A DNA stretch of 64,000 bases from DASWJZ01 sp963814905. Lineage in GTDB: Bacteria > Pseudomonadota > Alphaproteobacteria > Rhizobiales > Afifellaceae. Made by a program: the position numbers and the translations under genes. The notes below the pieces were generated by a model. It had not been told where the DNA came from, did no database searches, and saw only the letters and a program-made list of their open reading frames with translations. Positions within the stretch are counted from its first letter, which is position 1; every line of letters begins with the position of its first letter. Below are positions 44,701 through 52,983 of this stretch, one piece after another. Location of the stretch: NCBI GenBank assembly GCA_963814905.1, contig CAWFEM010000015.1, forward strand, positions 749,937 to 813,936, given 5' to 3'.

Positions 44701-44950
44701 CCAGGATGCGGGTCACCTGCGTGTCGATCGTTTCCGGCGACGCGCCGTCATAATTGGCGCGGATGGTGATGACCGGCCGGTCGATATCCGGCAGCTCGCG
44801 AATTTCCACGCCGTTATAGGCGGCAAGTCCGGCGATAACGATCAGCAGGTTGAAGACGACGGCGAGGATCGGACGGCGGACGGAAAGCGCCGAGATGCCC
44901 TTTGTCGCCTCCGCGAGCTGGGTCCGCGCGTCCTCCAGCCTATGCGCCAT
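41756..44950 (-). CDS. RND multidrug-efflux type permease
   Basis: 1064-residue, 12-helix HAE family pump. GLVVDDAIVVLENIERHRAMG holds the proton-relay aspartates in TM4, ITLAPWAERARSQQEISREL lies in the porter domain, and GIMAKNGILIVEFANQLRERG carries the TM10 lysine. Both periplasmic loops are complete, so an active pump is expected. It works with the adaptor gene immediately upstream. An outer-membrane TolC-like gene is absent here, so it must use one encoded elsewhere. Confidence 0.94.
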   Translation of the reverse strand: MAHRLEDARTQLAEATKGISALSVRRPILAVVFNLLIVIAGLAAYNGVEIRELPDIDRPVITIRANYDGASPETIDTQVTRILEGAASRVPGVKDISSTSRSGTSRVVVEFDDSVDLNVAANDLRDAVGNVDRQLPDDVTDVSIVKADDNADAIMRLAVTAKGMQIQDLTKLVEDNVVDRLTAVEGVADVTVYGDREPLVRVLVDPNALAARGLTVSDLEDALKTVALDDPAGSLSGNGQSLLVRADASVASGEEIEAIRINRSTRVGDVADVIFGPAERSSTIRVNGSTGLGMGILRQAQSNTLDISRGVRAAVAELNASLPEGVQIRVTSDDATFIGGALEKVLTTLFEATLIVVAVIFLFLRSVRATIIPAVTVPIALIGTVAAIYLAGFSLNILTLLAIVLATGLVVDDAIVVLENIERHRAMGMGARAAAVLGARQVFFAVVSTTATLAAVFIPISFLPGTAGRLFAEFGFVMAFAVGLSMLVALTLCPMLASRILKEHDGRERETHNPLLRALNSFGAAAERLYHRILAAALAAPMVVVAMALLFAGGAAITYKFLPEELTPTEDRGVVLVSVRSPQGADVDYLDMRMRQIEAAAMPLLNSGEATNLFLIAGMWNPNSGFVVITLAPWAERARSQQEISRELNGELQKIPGVQISARTPNSLGIRGGGQGLRFAITGTDYDALAVQAEDMRAALEELPVFSDVQLDYDTTQPELAITIDREAAADLGVSVDTLGETLSTLLDGREMGEYYVGGDAIPVRAAAPDGMIDDPSDIENVFVRAEGGRMLPLSSFVTMTERAVAPELPREGLRRAVPMRASLAPGVDLRQAMNALNAVAAKRLPPAMGIRYLGEAATLNETASGMWKTFLFALVVVLLVLAAQFESFISAIIIMFTVPFGLAAAVFAMALTGGSLNIYSQIGLVMLVGIMAKNGILIVEFANQLRERGYRVEAAIREACRIRLRPVVMTMVATVAGGVPLVLMGGAGAEARQALGWIVVGGLGFATIITLFVTPVAFLLLARFSKPRTAEAERLDAELGEVMDADLLTGDDRPKPPYPVAAE

Positions 44951-44991
44951 GTCAGCTCCGCGTTCCCGCCGGCCGCTCGGCGCCGCTCAGC

Positions 44992-46176
44992 TCAGGCACC
45001 GCCGCGTCTTCCGGTTTCGCGGCGTCCCCCTGCGGCGTCGCGCTGACGATGTCGGGAGTTCTCGTTGACCACCGTCACTTTGGCGCCTTCGCGCAACCGC
45101 TGCACGCCCTCCACCACGACTGCGTCGCCGACCACGACGTCGCCGCGCACGATGACGATGCCGCTGTGCCGACGCACGATCGCGATATCGGCGCGCCGTG
45201 CCGCGCCGTCCACGATCTTCCAGACATAGGAGCCGCGCCGATCCCATTGCACGGCGAGGCTCGGAACGACGAGTTCCTGGTCGGCCCCGAACTGGAGCCG
45301 GACAATGATCGCCATGCCGGATTTGAGCGCGCGGCTCTCATTGGCGAGCTCCGCCTGCAGGCGCAGCGTCCGCGTCGTCTGGTCGACGCGGTTGTCGATG
45401 CCGCTGATGCGGCCGGTGAGTTCGGAGCCCGGCAGCCCCTGCGCGGCCGCGCTGATCGCCTGCCCGTCGGCGATGCGCCCGGCCCAGCGCTCCGGCACCT
45501 CGAACTCGACGCGCATGGTGGAAAGGTCCTCGATCGTCGTCAGCGCCGTCGTGGTGGTGACGAAATCGCCAATGGAGATGTCGGTCAGGCCGATGACGCC
45601 GTCGAAGGGCGCCGTTACGCTGCGGCGGTCGAGATCGATCTGGACGGATTTGAGCTCTACCCCGGCCATGCGCACGGTGGTCTCCGCGTCGGAGAGCGCG
45701 ACGTTGGAAATGGTCTTCGATTTCGCTAAGGCTTTCTGGCGCTCAAGCATCGCCTGCGCCTGCTCAAGCGTGATCTGGGCCTTCTCGACCGCGACCTTTT
45801 CCTCCGCATCCTGAAGCCGGAAGAGGAGATCGCCGGCGTGCACGTTCCGCCCCGCCACCGCGAGGACTTCCGCGACCGTTCCGGAGACTTCCGGATAGAG
45901 CGTTACCGAGCGCGCCGCCTTAGCGGTGCCGAGCGCCGACAAGGCGTCGCCCATCTCGTCGGTCTCGACCGGCGCGGTCACAACGTTGACGGCGCCGCCA
46001 CCGATCAGGCCGGGTATGCGTCCCCCGCCGTTACCGGCGCTGCCGCGCCCGGCCGACGCGACGCCCTCGTCGCTGCCGCCCAACCCGAGCGTCTGTGGAT
46101 ATTCGAAGACGTACCAGCCGGCGGCGACACCTACCACCAGGACAACAACGAGGATTGCCTGCTTCCAGAGAGCCAT
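44992..46176 (-). CDS. RND efflux periplasmic adaptor, C-terminus frameshifted
   Basis: 394 residues: an N-terminal membrane anchor (MALWKQAILVVVLVVGVAAGW), a lipoyl half-domain SVTLYPEVSGTVAEVLAVAG, a helical hairpin around residue 145-185 (EKAQITLEQAQAMLERQKAL), then a second lipoyl and beta-barrel domain. The last 20 residues are arginine-rich (ENSRHRQRDAAGGRRETG) and look out of frame. Deleting one G of 45054-45056 gives ENSDIVSATPQGDAAKP and a stop at 44952-44954, one base before the pump's ATG. So the gene probably ended there originally. It is the adaptor of the downstream pump. Confidence 0.88.
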   Translation of the reverse strand: MALWKQAILVVVLVVGVAAGWYVFEYPQTLGLGGSDEGVASAGRGSAGNGGGRIPGLIGGGAVNVVTAPVETDEMGDALSALGTAKAARSVTLYPEVSGTVAEVLAVAGRNVHAGDLLFRLQDAEEKVAVEKAQITLEQAQAMLERQKALAKSKTISNVALSDAETTVRMAGVELKSVQIDLDRRSVTAPFDGVIGLTDISIGDFVTTTTALTTIEDLSTMRVEFEVPERWAGRIADGQAISAAAQGLPGSELTGRISGIDNRVDQTTRTLRLQAELANESRALKSGMAIIVRLQFGADQELVVPSLAVQWDRRGSYVWKIVDGAARRADIAIVRRHSGIVIVRGDVVVGDAVVVEGVQRLREGAKVTVVNENSRHRQRDAAGGRRETGRRGGA

Positions 46177-46362
46177 TTTCGCCACGAACCCCACCGGCAC
46201 GCCAATGTCTATCACAGGCGGCCTGCAATCCGTCGCTCCAAGTCCTTACAATTGCGTAATAATGCCTGTCTCCGGCCGCGCCGGCAAAGGGATTATCGCT
46301 CTGGCTCATCCCTGGCTTCGCCTCTAGGAAGGTCGATCACAGGTCCGGGAACGCCGCTCGCG

Positions 46363-47727
46363 ATGACCGAGAAGGAAAGAACCGCCGCAATCTCTCTCGC
46401 CGCGAGCCTGGTTCTTGCGGTGGCGAAGCTGGCCGTCGGCCTCGCCATCGGAAGCCTCGCGCTCGTCACCGACGCGCTCCACTCCTGCGTCGATTTCCTG
46501 GCGACGGGCGTCACCTGGATCGCGGTCAGGGTGGCGGACAAGCCGGCCGACGCCTCGCACCCTTACGGCCACGGAAAGTTCGAGAATCTCGCCGCGCTCG
46601 GCGAGGCGGCGCTGCTCCTGCTGCTTGCCGGCGGCGTCATGGTGGAGGCGGTCGGCCGCATCAGGATCGGCGGACCGCCCCCACCCTTGAGCCTTCTTGC
46701 CGTCGGCGTGCTCCTGGTGGAGATCATCATCAATGCGTGGCGGGCGCGCGCGCTGAAGCGCGTCGGCGTAAAGACGCAAAGCGCCGCGCTGCAGGCGGAT
46801 GCGCTGCATTTCGCCTCCGACGTGTTCTCCTCCTTCGCCGTTCTCGCCGGCTTCGCGCTGATCGCGCTCGGCCAGCCCTGGGGCGACGCGGCTGCGGCGA
46901 TCGCGGTCGCGGCACTGATCGCGGGGTTGGCGCTCCGCCTCGTCACGCACACGATCAACGAACTGGTCGACCGGGCGCCCGAAGGGGTCGCGGAGGTGAT
47001 CGAGACACGTCTCCAGGACATCCCCGGCGTGCTCGGGGTGGAGAACGTGCGTGTCCGCTCCGTCGGCTCGAGCCACTTCGTCGACGTCAGCATCGACGTG
47101 CCGCGCTCGCTCGCTTTGGAGCAGGTGTCGGAGGTCAAGGACCGCGTCGTGGAAGCCATCCGCGCCATCCGCGCCGACGCCGACGTGACGGTGCAATCGC
47201 GACCGGTCTCGCCCTCCAACGAGACGGTGCGCGAGCGCATCCTCGTCGTGGCGCAGCGCGAGCGCCTCGCCGTGCATCACATCACCGTGCAGCATCTGAA
47301 CGACCGCCTGGCGCTCGCCCTCGATCTCGAAGTCGAAGGCAATCTGCCGCTCGCCGAGGCGCACGCAATGGCCGACCGGCTGGAGGCGGCGATCCGCGGC
47401 GAGTTCGGACGGCAGGCGGAAATCGAAATCCACATCGAGCCGCTGGAGCCGGAGGTAACCGACGTGGAGGATACGTCGGAAACGCTCCGCCAGAGCTATG
47501 TCGCGGCATTAGAAGACGCGGCGCGCTCCGTCGACGGCCTGACCGACATCCACAATGTCAGGCTCAGGCGCAGCCAGCGCGGCACCGTTCTCGTCGCCCA
47601 TTGCCGGCTCGGTCCCGACGAGACGGTGGAAAGCGTCCACCGCCGCGTCGACGATCTGGAGCGGCTGGTGCGAGACAGGAAGCCGGAGATCGCGCGCATC
47701 GTCATCCACGCCGAGCCGATGCGCTAA
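46363..47727 (+). CDS. Cation diffusion facilitator (CDF) metal transporter
   Basis: 454-residue proton-coupled exporter of Zn/Mn/Fe type. Six helices with metal-site motifs DALHSCVDF (TM2) and DALHFASDVFSS (TM5) and HPYGHGKFENLA between TM2 and TM3. A long C-terminal region (about 210-454) contains the usual CDF cytoplasmic domain and an extra duplicated-looking alpha/beta segment (LEDAARSVDGLTDIHNVRLRR). The family is usually about 300 residues, so this is a long variant with a second C-terminal domain. It is divergent from the RND adaptor. Confidence 0.88.
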   Translation: MTEKERTAAISLAASLVLAVAKLAVGLAIGSLALVTDALHSCVDFLATGVTWIAVRVADKPADASHPYGHGKFENLAALGEAALLLLLAGGVMVEAVGRIRIGGPPPPLSLLAVGVLLVEIIINAWRARALKRVGVKTQSAALQADALHFASDVFSSFAVLAGFALIALGQPWGDAAAAIAVAALIAGLALRLVTHTINELVDRAPEGVAEVIETRLQDIPGVLGVENVRVRSVGSSHFVDVSIDVPRSLALEQVSEVKDRVVEAIRAIRADADVTVQSRPVSPSNETVRERILVVAQRERLAVHHITVQHLNDRLALALDLEVEGNLPLAEAHAMADRLEAAIRGEFGRQAEIEIHIEPLEPEVTDVEDTSETLRQSYVAALEDAARSVDGLTDIHNVRLRRSQRGTVLVAHCRLGPDETVESVHRRVDDLERLVRDRKPEIARIVIHAEPMR

Positions 47728-48640
47728 AGGAGCGCTCCTGCGCGAGATAACCTTAAGATTCGTGTCGTCGCGTCCTAAGGCCGGCGAAGTGGTATTCAGG
47801 GCTAGGCGAGCCTGAGAGTGATCCCCCATAATCACCAGGGCTTAGTCTTGGGCGGCGGTATATGCGGCACCGTCGCCCTTATTTTCAGGCGCAACCGCCG
47901 GGTTGATTCCTCGTGGCCTTCTCTTCCAGACGATTTTTGTCCTGGAGTGCACTACGATAAGGTGACCACGGGACGGAGCGCCGATCATGCGTTGTCCTCG
48001 CACCTGGCGACTGGGGCACTATGTGCTGACCGGGACGGCCCGCCAACGCGGGTCTCGTACCTTTCTGTCGCTGTCGCTCACCAACACCGAGTCGGATACT
48101 ATCGTTTGGCGTGACCGGCTGAGCACACCCTTTGACGCGCTGGTCGGCGGCTTCGATGATCTGCTCTCGTTGATCGAACAACTCCGAACGCAAATGAGTT
48201 CGGAGCCACCGGCGGTGAGCACACTTTCGAAATCTCCGCCTCGAAAAAGTCCCGCTCATAGCTCCACGCGAAAATCGGCAACGGCGTCGAAGACTGTCGC
48301 TAAGCCCCGCCGCGCTACGAAACGTTCCAGCAAACAGAAATAAGGGCGAGGCCAGACCGCAAGAGGACGAGATGGGGATGAGGTCGCGCGCGCCCTGATG
48401 TCGGAGGGCCGCGTCCAGCGAAGAGTGGCCGCAATCACGGCTGCTGTCGTGGTCGAATACCGCCGGCCCAGCGCGGGCCAAATCTTAGCATTGGGGAATA
48501 TTAGCGTTGCCCTTTTTGAGCGATGGACATAAAACTTGCACGTGCGCTTCAGGCAAGAAATTCGATTTGTGTTCGACGAAATCACGGTAGTTTTTAAAAG
48601 GTTGGATTGTCTTTGACGTTCAATTCTGAGGACAAGACGA
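47728..48640. other. Low-coding region with a gene remnant
   Basis: About 0.9 kb between the CDF gene and the secreted-protein gene. Apart from the remnant at 47987-48343 no continuous gene was convincing; overlapping open frames are short and arginine-rich. The stretch is visibly less GC-rich than the flanks, especially 48500-48620, which probably contains the promoter of the next gene. Confidence 0.5.
47987..48343 (+). pseudogene. Remnant of a cyclase/TPR-type protein with a basic tail
   Basis: 118-residue frame beginning RLGHYVLTGTARQRGSRTF and continuing LTNTESDTIVWRDRLSTP. This resembles the YVLxGSVRRxGxRxRI ... GxxxWAxRYD block found between the cyclase and TPR parts of many alphaproteobacterial adenylate cyclase-like proteins. 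No cyclase domain lies upstream and no TPR follows; instead there is a lysine/serine-rich tail. The upstream frame is broken by stops. Probably a decayed fragment; a short expressed protein cannot be excluded. Confidence 0.45.
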
Positions 48641-50635
48641 ATGCATCTTGCACTCTGGTCGGTTCGAACTCCCAATAAAGCGCGTGGTCTTTTCAGCCTA
48701 TTGTCGGTCGTGATGTTTCTGCTGTGTCTGGCCGCGTCCAGCGGCCACGCGCAGCAACAGGTGACGGTCCGAATTCAGAACGGAACGGCAGCGCAGATCG
48801 ACATCTTCTGGCGCAACTATAACGGCGGACTTGACGCCTACGGTTCTGTGGAGCCCGGCCGCTACGCCGATCGGTCGAGCTACGAGTTGCATCACTGGGT
48901 CGTCAAACAAGCTGGGCAGACAATAGCCGAGTACACCGTCGGCGGCGATCCACTCCAGTTTTTTCCGGTCGGCGATTCGTCGGCCGCCGCTGCAACCAGT
49001 GCGCCGCAGGCGCCCGAACGTGTTTCCGTCGAGTTCTCAAATGAGACCGGCGACGCGGTCGACCTGTTCTGGATCGACGATCAGGGCCGGCGACAACCGC
49101 ACGGCACGATCCGCAAAGACCAAGCCTTCATTCAGGCTTCCGAACCGGGTCAGCGATGGGTGGTGACGCACAAGGGCGAGTCGCTGCTCGAATACACGGT
49201 TTCGAAGGAGCAGAACCAGGTTGTCACGGTTCGCCTGAAGCCGCCGTTTGAAACGAACACCATCGAAGTGACCAACCGGACCGGATTGCCGGTCAACGTC
49301 TACAATTATGCCGACCCCAAACGGGAAGAGCCGGTTGTTTCGATGCCGAACGGCACGCGGACAAGCCTGAAAAGCATTCCGGGCCTGGTCTGGGTCTTCG
49401 CGGTCGGCGCAGACATCATCGAGAGCCATGTGACGCAGGGTCTCGCAAACGATCGCGTTTCCCTGGAATTCAATGACTTGCCGGCTGACCTCCAGGAAGG
49501 CGTACGGCAAAGGCGGGACGCCATCGACCGGCTGCTGGCCGAAGCGGCCGGGGACCAGGCCTCGCCGGCAACGCAAGACACGTGCGGGAACGACGGCACC
49601 AAGCCGCCTTGGATCACCAGGCCGGCGCTCGGTACCGTCCATGTGGCCGACGACAACCAGTTTTCGTATTACGTCGATCAGCAGGCCGGCCGGACGCAGA
49701 AATATCTCATGGATGACGGCAACTGCGCCGTACACTACGAGCTTGATACCTTTCAGATATCGCCCGGCAACGCGACGATCGCGAAGTATACCGGTGTGGC
49801 CGGTAGCCTGTTCGACCTGCAATTCTCGCCCGAGATCCGAGCCTGGGTCGACAATGGTGAGATGTTCGTGAGCCTCGACCTGGGAAAGGACTTCAGCCTC
49901 CAGGTCAACGGATCGCGGACTCAGTACAACATCTCCCGCGGTGGCGACAAGAGGAGCGGCCCGTCGTTCACCTACGGCCCGTTTCTCGAATCTCTATACC
50001 TGTCGTTCGTGACGCCCCAGGGTTTCGCCATGGACGCGTGGTTCCCGCGCAACGAGATGACATCGTCAAACGTGACCCGCAGCAAGTCGAAATCGGTATC
50101 CTCAAACCTATCGCTCAGCCCGTTGCTGGAGATGAGCCAGTTCGGCATCGGCGTTTCGCGCAGCGACGACACATCGGTGTCCGGCACGTATGACGACTAC
50201 AAGATTTTCCACAGCAGGTCATCGGGGGATCACGCATGGACGTTCCAGCTGTGCAAGGCCGGCCAGGCGCTGAGCGCCGGCGGGGCTTCCGCGCCCTGCC
50301 CGTATCAGGAGCCGAAGAACCTGATCGCTGAGGACTGGACCGACGGGCTGCGCGCCGTCGACTACGTGTCCGGCGTCTATCCGGTACCGGACTCGTCCTT
50401 CGTTTTCGAGGCCGGTCGCGGCATCGCGGTCTATCGGACCAGGGAGCCGGTGAACCCGGTCATTACCTTCACGATCCAATTGGCGGTGAATGTGTTGAAA
50501 ATGAAGGCGGAAGCAAATTCAACCTTCGGTGCGATCGGCGACCGCTACGACATCAGCTATGACCAGCGGGTGGTCGGTATCAACGCCTTCGTGACGATCG
50601 ACGTTTCTCAACTGATTCCCGAGATGGCGAGGTGA
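48641..50635 (+). CDS. Secreted protein with three VHL-beta-like modules and a leukocidin-like C-terminal domain
   Basis: 664 residues, function not established. The signal peptide runs to about residue 37 (CLAASSGHA). Three similar modules follow at about 41-100, 127-188 and 206-265, each of the form V-x-N-x-T-x3-V-x-(L/I)-(F/Y)-W ... G(S/T)(V/I) ... (W)-V-V, ending in LLEYTV or TIAEYTV; this is the VHL-beta pattern. After a linker with cysteines at 315 and 362, the part from about 325 to 664 includes MDAWFPRNEM (465-474) and a serine-rich beta-hairpin-like stretch (FGIGVSRSDDTSVSGTYDDYKIFHS, quoted in parts) followed by HAWTFQL. That resembles the stem and rim order of leukocidin/cytolysin pore-formers. 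Lower GC than neighbours. Pore formation is inference. Confidence 0.6.
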   Translation: MHLALWSVRTPNKARGLFSLLSVVMFLLCLAASSGHAQQQVTVRIQNGTAAQIDIFWRNYNGGLDAYGSVEPGRYADRSSYELHHWVVKQAGQTIAEYTVGGDPLQFFPVGDSSAAAATSAPQAPERVSVEFSNETGDAVDLFWIDDQGRRQPHGTIRKDQAFIQASEPGQRWVVTHKGESLLEYTVSKEQNQVVTVRLKPPFETNTIEVTNRTGLPVNVYNYADPKREEPVVSMPNGTRTSLKSIPGLVWVFAVGADIIESHVTQGLANDRVSLEFNDLPADLQEGVRQRRDAIDRLLAEAAGDQASPATQDTCGNDGTKPPWITRPALGTVHVADDNQFSYYVDQQAGRTQKYLMDDGNCAVHYELDTFQISPGNATIAKYTGVAGSLFDLQFSPEIRAWVDNGEMFVSLDLGKDFSLQVNGSRTQYNISRGGDKRSGPSFTYGPFLESLYLSFVTPQGFAMDAWFPRNEMTSSNVTRSKSKSVSSNLSLSPLLEMSQFGIGVSRSDDTSVSGTYDDYKIFHSRSSGDHAWTFQLCKAGQALSAGGASAPCPYQEPKNLIAEDWTDGLRAVDYVSGVYPVPDSSFVFEAGRGIAVYRTREPVNPVITFTIQLAVNVLKMKAEANSTFGAIGDRYDISYDQRVVGINAFVTIDVSQLIPEMAR

Positions 50636-50642
50636 CCATGCC

Positions 50643-51509
50643 ATGAGGCGGTACTTTCGATCCGGTAAGCAGAGACTGTCGACCTCGCGCAGCGCGGTGC
50701 CGTTTCTCCTGGCGGCGATTGTGATTGCCTATGCGGGCTGGTTCTCCCCGCAACCGGCCGAGGCGAATGAGTTTCAATACGCTGCGGTCCGGCCTTACGA
50801 GCCTGTGCACAAGACCATCAACGCGCCCGAGGCGATCCAATGGCACCAAGGCCGACAGAAAATCCGCACCGAGCTCGACCCTGCGAATCCCAATCGGCAG
50901 AGAATCGTCGCGACCGGCGGCCAGTATGCCGGCCGGGAAGTATTCATCGATCCCAACAACAATATCAGGCCGATTGACGAATTTCAGCGCGCAAAGAACA
51001 TCCATGATTGGATGAATAGCGGGCAACTCAGAGAGTTGTACGGAAAGGATTCTCAAGGGAAGACCGTTTTTGCTTATGAGTTCGTCGGGCAGGAAAACCA
51101 CGGGCTCTACGAGTTCGACGCAAACGGCAATCCGCGGAAAAGCAGCCTGACATGGCCGGCGGCGGGGCGTCCGGCTATTCCCGATGCGCCCGTGGCCATG
51201 CCGAAGGCGCCGTCCCGGACGAAGGTCTCCGCCGTGCGCCTGCTCGACACCCGGCCGGCGGATGCCGCCGCGCTGAATCGCGCGGTTGCGTCGGGCCAGG
51301 TCAGGGTGAACAGGGGGCATGCATACGATCCGTCCGGCCAACCGGTCCAGTTTCAGCAGGGCGTCGCGCAGGCGCTCAACAACGTTCCGCCCGCCGCGCC
51401 GTTCGATCCCCATGCCTTTGCGGGCATGTTCCCGCAGGTCCCGAACGCCGTGCTGAACCAGCAGCCGCAGGTCAATTACCTGCAGCCAGGTGACAGGGGT
51501 CAGTGGTAG
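50643..51509 (+). CDS. Exported protein of unknown function, partner of the preceding gene
   Basis: 288 residues. A hydrophobic segment at about 19-37 (AVPFLLAAIVIAYAGWF) ends in PAEANEF, consistent with a signal peptide or anchor. A globular part (about 45-160) has VFAYEFVGQENHGLYEFDANGN, and the rest is alanine/proline-rich with LLDTRPADAAALNRAVASGQ and a glutamine-rich end. No known domain recognised. It starts 7 bases after the stop of the 664-residue protein, so the two are probably co-transcribed and may act together, for example as toxin and accessory or cargo. Confidence 0.6.
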   Translation: MRRYFRSGKQRLSTSRSAVPFLLAAIVIAYAGWFSPQPAEANEFQYAAVRPYEPVHKTINAPEAIQWHQGRQKIRTELDPANPNRQRIVATGGQYAGREVFIDPNNNIRPIDEFQRAKNIHDWMNSGQLRELYGKDSQGKTVFAYEFVGQENHGLYEFDANGNPRKSSLTWPAAGRPAIPDAPVAMPKAPSRTKVSAVRLLDTRPADAAALNRAVASGQVRVNRGHAYDPSGQPVQFQQGVAQALNNVPPAAPFDPHAFAGMFPQVPNAVLNQQPQVNYLQPGDRGQW

Positions 51510-51641
51510 GCGGACGCAATTCGCCCGCGCAAGCGCCTATTCAGGTGCTAAGCACCTGCGCTACCTGATTCGCTCCCATTGAAGCGGTCCGCCTGAGATA
51601 TTGGTTTTTCCTATCGCGGCGTGTTTCCCCGGTCTCGGAGC

Positions 51642-52826
51642 TCATGCCTTTTCCGCACCATCCGAAATCCTGAGAACCACGTATCCGAACGCCGCGCTCA
51701 GGATCGAACCGGTAAGCACTCCCAGTCGGATCGGCGCATCGAAATCGCTGTGCTCGAATGCGAGAGACCCGACAAACAAGCTCATTGTGAAGCCGATGCC
51801 GCCGATGATCGAAACGCCGTAAATCTGGCGCCAACCGACACCGCTCGGCATTGCGGCAAAACGTAATGCGATCGTAAGCCACAAGAGGGCGAAGATCCCA
51901 ACCTGCTTTCCGACGAAAAGACCGAGCGAGATACCGAGCTTCACCGGTTCGACGAAGCTTGCGAGCCCGATGCCCGCGAACGAGACGCCGGCATTCGCGA
52001 AGGCGAAAAGCGGAAGAATGCCGAATGCAATCCAGCCGTGGAGACCATGTTCGAGACGCTCCAGAAGGCTGTGATCGCCCTCCCGAGCCTTCACCATCGG
52101 AATTGCCAGGGCCGTCGCGACGCCGGCCAGGGTGGCATGGACCCCTGATTTGAGCACGAGGACCCAAAGGATCACGCCGAGCACGACGTAGGGCGAAGCC
52201 CGCGCGACGCCGAGACGATTGAGAATGAAGAGCCCAAGGATCGGAATGACGGCGAGCGCAAGCGGCAGCAAAGACAGTTGACTCGTGTAGACGAGTGCGA
52301 TGATCAGGATCGCGCCGAGATCATCAAAAATCGCGATTGCGAGCAGCAGCACCCTGAGCGCCGCCGGAGCTCTGCTGCCCAGCAAGGCAAGCACCGCAAG
52401 GGCGAATGCGATGTCGGTCGCGGCCGGAATCGCCCAGCCATTGAGGTTGTCCGGCTGGCCGAAATTGATGGCCACATAGATCGCGGCAGGCAGCGCGATG
52501 CCACCGATTGCGCCCATCCCAGGCAGGATGATCTGCGCGAAGCTGGAAAGCTCGCCTTCGACGAATTCCCGCTTGATCTCCAAACCGACAAGAAAAAAGA
52601 AAACCGCCATCAGGCCGTCGTTGACCCACAAGATCAGCGGCTTGCCGATCTCCAGAGCGCCAATGCTGATCGAAATCGGAAGGGCGAGAAACGCCTCGTA
52701 GCCCGGTCCGAGCGGCGAGTTCGCCAGTATCATCGCAAGCACGGTCGCCGACACAAGCATGACGCCGCCGGCCGATTCCATCCGGAAGAATTCGAGGAGC
52801 ATGTTCGAATTGCGATCAGCTGGCAT
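51642..52826 (-). CDS. nhaA: Na+/H+ antiporter NhaA
   Basis: 394-residue, 12-helix antiporter. The essential aspartates lie in PAATDIAFALAVLALLG and LLAIAIFDDLGAILIIA, matching Asp163/164-type motifs, and VNDGLMAVFFFLVGLEIKRE is the early family block. It exports Na+ in exchange for protons for pH and salt homeostasis. The ATG at 52826 follows a GTG at 52829 that is also possible. It stands alone between the exported-protein pair and the dienelactone hydrolase gene. Confidence 0.93.
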   Translation of the reverse strand: MPADRNSNMLLEFFRMESAGGVMLVSATVLAMILANSPLGPGYEAFLALPISISIGALEIGKPLILWVNDGLMAVFFFLVGLEIKREFVEGELSSFAQIILPGMGAIGGIALPAAIYVAINFGQPDNLNGWAIPAATDIAFALAVLALLGSRAPAALRVLLLAIAIFDDLGAILIIALVYTSQLSLLPLALAVIPILGLFILNRLGVARASPYVVLGVILWVLVLKSGVHATLAGVATALAIPMVKAREGDHSLLERLEHGLHGWIAFGILPLFAFANAGVSFAGIGLASFVEPVKLGISLGLFVGKQVGIFALLWLTIALRFAAMPSGVGWRQIYGVSIIGGIGFTMSLFVGSLAFEHSDFDAPIRLGVLTGSILSAAFGYVVLRISDGAEKA

Positions 52827-52983
52827 CACGAACCGTCTCCGCGTCGCGCATCAGGGTCGGTCAGAATGCCGTTAGCACCGGAATTCGGCAAATGCTCCTT
52901 TGCGCGAGTCTGAATCGACGGCAACTGAGAGAGGGGAAATCCATTCTCTCCGGAGGATTGCGAAAAATCTACGCGTTCGTGCT

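Noticed and set aside
41756..44950. Plus-strand frames of 190-420 codons opposite the RND pump
   Set aside because: All are antisense shadows of a complete 1064-residue pump.
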